Assembly: GCA_003575245.1 (NCBI GenBank)
Contig: NMQN01000724.1
Coordinates: forward strand, 1 to 5,762
Length of the DNA stretch: 5,762 nucleotides
Direction: 5' to 3'
From: Candidatus Atribacteria bacterium 1244-E10-H5-B2
GTDB lineage: Bacteria > Atribacterota > JS1 > SB-45 > 34-128
The translations under genes and the position numbers were made by a program. Numbering within the stretch: position 1 is the stretch's first letter; each line of letters opens with the position of its first letter. The notes below the pieces were generated by a model. It was not told the origin of the DNA, searched no databases, and saw only the letters and a list, made by a program, of their open reading frames with translations. This document shows, piece by piece, positions 4,397 through 5,762 of this stretch.

Positions 4397-5101
4397 ATGG
4401 TAAAAACAGATCCGGATCCAAAAGACGGACATATTGACATAGCACACGAAATAGCAGAAGCGCTTATGAGGATAAATCTATCTGGTTATCAATACAGGAT
4501 AATATGGTGCATTATCAGAAAAACTTGGGGTTGGCATAAAAGTATGGATAAAATATCCCTTACATTATTTGAAAAGATGACAGGATTAAAAAGGCAACAT
4601 ATTAATAGGGCTATAAAAGAATTAGAGGATAGGAATATGGTAATTGTAGATAGAAATAATCGTGTTAATACATATAAATTTAATTCTCATTATGATACCT
4701 GGAAAATGATAGATAGTACCAATATAGGTACTAGTAGCAAAATAGCTACTAAGATAGTAGCAAAAGAGCTACACACAAAAGAAAAGAAAGAAACTATACA
4801 AAAGAAAGAGTCCACCATTATTTTTAATTACTGGAATGAGAAAGAAATAATAATCCACAGAAAACTAGATCAGGCAACCGAAAGCAGTATAAATGCAAGA
4901 TTAAAAGACAATTCTATAGATAAGATTAGAGATTCTATTCATTATTATTCAATAATTCTAAAAAGTGATGACTACCGGTGGAGTTATGCTTGGACATTAA
5001 AAGAATTTATGCAGAAGGGATTTGAGATGTTTAAAGATTGGGATATTGCACATAAAAATTATTACATAGAAAAGGAGAAATATAATGGCTACCACGCTTA
5101 A
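4397..5101 (+). CDS. Replication initiator with phage O-type N-terminal domain, 234 aa
   Basis: This is the likely origin-binding initiator. Residues about 10-96 match the N-terminal winged-helix domain of phage replication O proteins: IAHEIAEALMRINLSGYQYRI, RKTWGWHK, DKISLTLFEKMTGLKRQHIN, then RAIKELEDRNMVIV. A lysine- and glutamate-rich linker (about 105-140) follows, and its DNA carries three iterons. The C-terminal domain (about 141-226: FNYWNE, INARLKD, WSYAWTLKEFMQKGFEMF, AHKNY) resembles C-terminal domains of phage replisome-organiser proteins, which contact host helicase or its loader. No helicase or helicase-loader gene lies in the window, so host proteins are probably recruited. The start is ATG 4397 with a weak GAGAG site 5-6 bases upstream. 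The gene overlaps the next small gene by 17 bases. Confidence 0.83.
   Translation: MVKTDPDPKDGHIDIAHEIAEALMRINLSGYQYRIIWCIIRKTWGWHKSMDKISLTLFEKMTGLKRQHINRAIKELEDRNMVIVDRNNRVNTYKFNSHYDTWKMIDSTNIGTSSKIATKIVAKELHTKEKKETIQKKESTIIFNYWNEKEIIIHRKLDQATESSINARLKDNSIDKIRDSIHYYSIILKSDDYRWSYAWTLKEFMQKGFEMFKDWDIAHKNYYIEKEKYNGYHA
4715..4813 (+). other. Probable replication origin inside rep: three 18-bp iterons and an A-rich arm
   Basis: Three dyad iterons lie at 4715-4732 (AGTACC-AATATA-GGTACT), 4733-4750 (AGTAGC-AAAATA-GCTACT) and 4756-4773 (AGTAGC-AAAAGA-GCTACA). The first two abut; the third follows after AAGAT. From 4770 to about 4810 one strand is almost pure purine plus A (ACACAAAAGAAAAGAAAG), an easily melted arm. 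In lambda, the origin lies in the same place in gene O, with four iterons of similar length followed by an A-rich arm. That this is the working origin is inference from the layout. Confidence 0.7.
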
Positions 5102-5180
5102 GAGACTTGTAACTGATAGGGTTGAAAAACTATTTGTACATGATGTAGAGATAGAAAAAACATTATATAGGAAAGGATAA
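5085..5180 (+). CDS. Small hypothetical protein, 31 aa
   Basis: I do not recognise this short frame. It begins MATTLKRLVTDRVEKLFVHD and ends IEKTLYRKG. It has a strong AAAGGAG site about 8 bases before the ATG, overlaps the rep stop by 17 bases, and ends 3 bases before the start of the next gene. This tight packing makes it likely to be translated. It has no signal peptide or membrane segment and is predicted to be mostly one amphipathic helix with a basic end. It may be a small accessory protein of replication, or may mainly keep ribosomes moving between rep and the 164-residue gene. Confidence 0.6.
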   Translation: MATTLKRLVTDRVEKLFVHDVEIEKTLYRKG

Positions 5181-5183
5181 AAA

Positions 5184-5678
5184 ATGAGTACAGATTTAAT
5201 GGTTAAAAATGATGTGGTTTCAAGAGTATGGAATAAGATTGATAAAATAGCCAAGGCTAAGGGAATGACCCAAGAGGAGTTTATAGCCTGGAGCGAGGCC
5301 GAGCGCTGCCGGTCAAATATATCTGACTATGAACACAATCTTATATTTGCATATCAGCTCAACAAAGCAATTAAAGAAATAGAAAGATTAAAAATAAGTG
5401 ATGATAGAGGTATGCTGGCCGAGGCTACCTTAAGAGATTATTCCTGGATAAGTGGATTTAAAGATGATTTCATTAAAGTAGGCAAAGCAATAAAGCACCT
5501 GCAGGAAGTATGCAAATATGTAAAGGATAAGGAAGATAATACCTATCAATACAAATGGTTACTTAGCTATGATGATGTTTTATTTGATGAGATCATAGAA
5601 GGAAGTAAAGGAAAGAATAAAAAGGGTAAACCAAAAAGAGATTATCAATCATCCAGCAAAGTAATAAGAGTAGCTTAA
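5184..5678 (+). CDS. Hypothetical protein, 164 aa, third gene of the rep operon
   Basis: I do not recognise the family. The protein appears all-helical. Residues about 10-42 (VVSRVWNKIDKIAKAKGMTQEEFIAWSEAE) contain a short segment that resembles the start of a helix-turn-helix (KGMTQEEF) but lacks a full one. The middle (45-140) is rich in charged and aromatic helices, and the tail (141-164) is basic (KGKNKKGKPKRDY). No Walker motif is present, so it is not a helicase loader of the DnaC or lambda-P ATPase type. An AGGAAAGGA site precedes the ATG at 5184. A GC-rich patch at about 5288-5312 stands out from the AT-rich surroundings. Its position after rep suggests, but does not show, a replication accessory role. 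Confidence 0.7.
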   Translation: MSTDLMVKNDVVSRVWNKIDKIAKAKGMTQEEFIAWSEAERCRSNISDYEHNLIFAYQLNKAIKEIERLKISDDRGMLAEATLRDYSWISGFKDDFIKVGKAIKHLQEVCKYVKDKEDNTYQYKWLLSYDDVLFDEIIEGSKGKNKKGKPKRDYQSSSKVIRVA

Positions 5679-5739
5679 GATAGTACCTATATAGGTACAC
5701 ACAAAAGAAAAGAAAGAAAATATACAAAAGAAAGAGTCC
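5679..5739 (+). repeat. Second, shortened copy of the rep-internal iteron and A-rich arm
   Basis: Positions 5679-5698 match 4712-4731 at 19 of 20 bases, and 5696-5739 match 4770-4813 at 43 of 44. The copy contains one iteron (5682-5699, AGTACC-TATATA-GGTACA) whose core is a perfect 16-bp palindrome. It lacks about 41 bases corresponding to iterons two and three, with the joint at a shared TAC. It starts right after the stop of the 164-residue gene. One frame (VHTKEKKENIQKKESLYIF), matching the rep linker (LHTKEKKETIQKKEST), stays open to the window end. Confidence 0.85.
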
Positions 5740-5762
5740 CTTTATATTTTTAAGATCCTCTT

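Noticed and set aside
4715..4773. The repeats inside rep as a CRISPR-like or protein tandem-repeat array
   Set aside because: The units are short dyads with no spacers. Only the first two are in the same reading frame, so DNA symmetry rather than peptide repeat is what is conserved.
4997..5254. An 85-codon - strand frame with membrane-like composition
   Set aside because: It runs antisense across the end of rep, the 31-codon gene and the next start. Its hydrophobic content reflects the A-rich coding strand.

Overview
The window looks like part of a mobile or extrachromosomal replicon from a low-GC bacterium. Its gene style (strong AGGAGG ribosome sites, A-rich coding strands, rho-independent terminators with T-runs) suggests the Bacillota, probably a clostridial relative; nothing here fixes the species. 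The left half (about 1-2824) is two insertion sequences with a noticeably higher GC content. The right half (2825-5762) is very AT-rich and reads entirely on the + strand.

Left half. Positions 2-1280 hold an IS3-family element of the IS407 type with matching imperfect terminal repeats. Its orfA is intact and ends in a textbook A AAA AAG slippery site. orfB is dead: it carries an in-frame TGA, two independent 2-base insertions, and glycine in place of the first catalytic aspartate. The right end of this element is present twice. Next to it, 1311-2824 is a second, apparently intact insertion sequence with a 420-residue DDE transposase on the - strand. Each end of it carries two tandem copies of a ~27-bp motif.

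Right half. Positions 2825-3254 form a non-coding leader with three promoter-like sites and two very regular terminators, each with a GAAA tetraloop. Three small genes follow (3255-3431, 3516-3863, 3874-4161). The first is a clear ribbon-helix-helix (CopG/Arc-type) protein and the other two look like distant, tailed versions of that fold. After a terminator and a short control region comes a replication initiator (4397-5101) with a phage O-protein type N-terminal winged helix. It is followed by a 31-codon gene (5085-5180) and a 164-residue gene of unknown function (5184-5678).

The most interesting signal is inside the initiator gene. Positions 4715-4773 carry three 18-bp dyad-symmetric iterons, followed by an A-rich, purine-rich strand. 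This is the layout of the lambda origin inside gene O. A shortened second copy of the same block, with one iteron and 43 of 44 identical bases in the A-rich arm, lies at 5679-5739. My reading is a theta-type phage-like or plasmid-like replicon whose origin is embedded in its initiator gene and has been duplicated, with RHH proteins as likely regulators of copy number or partition. The function of the RHH cluster and of the two genes after rep is inference.
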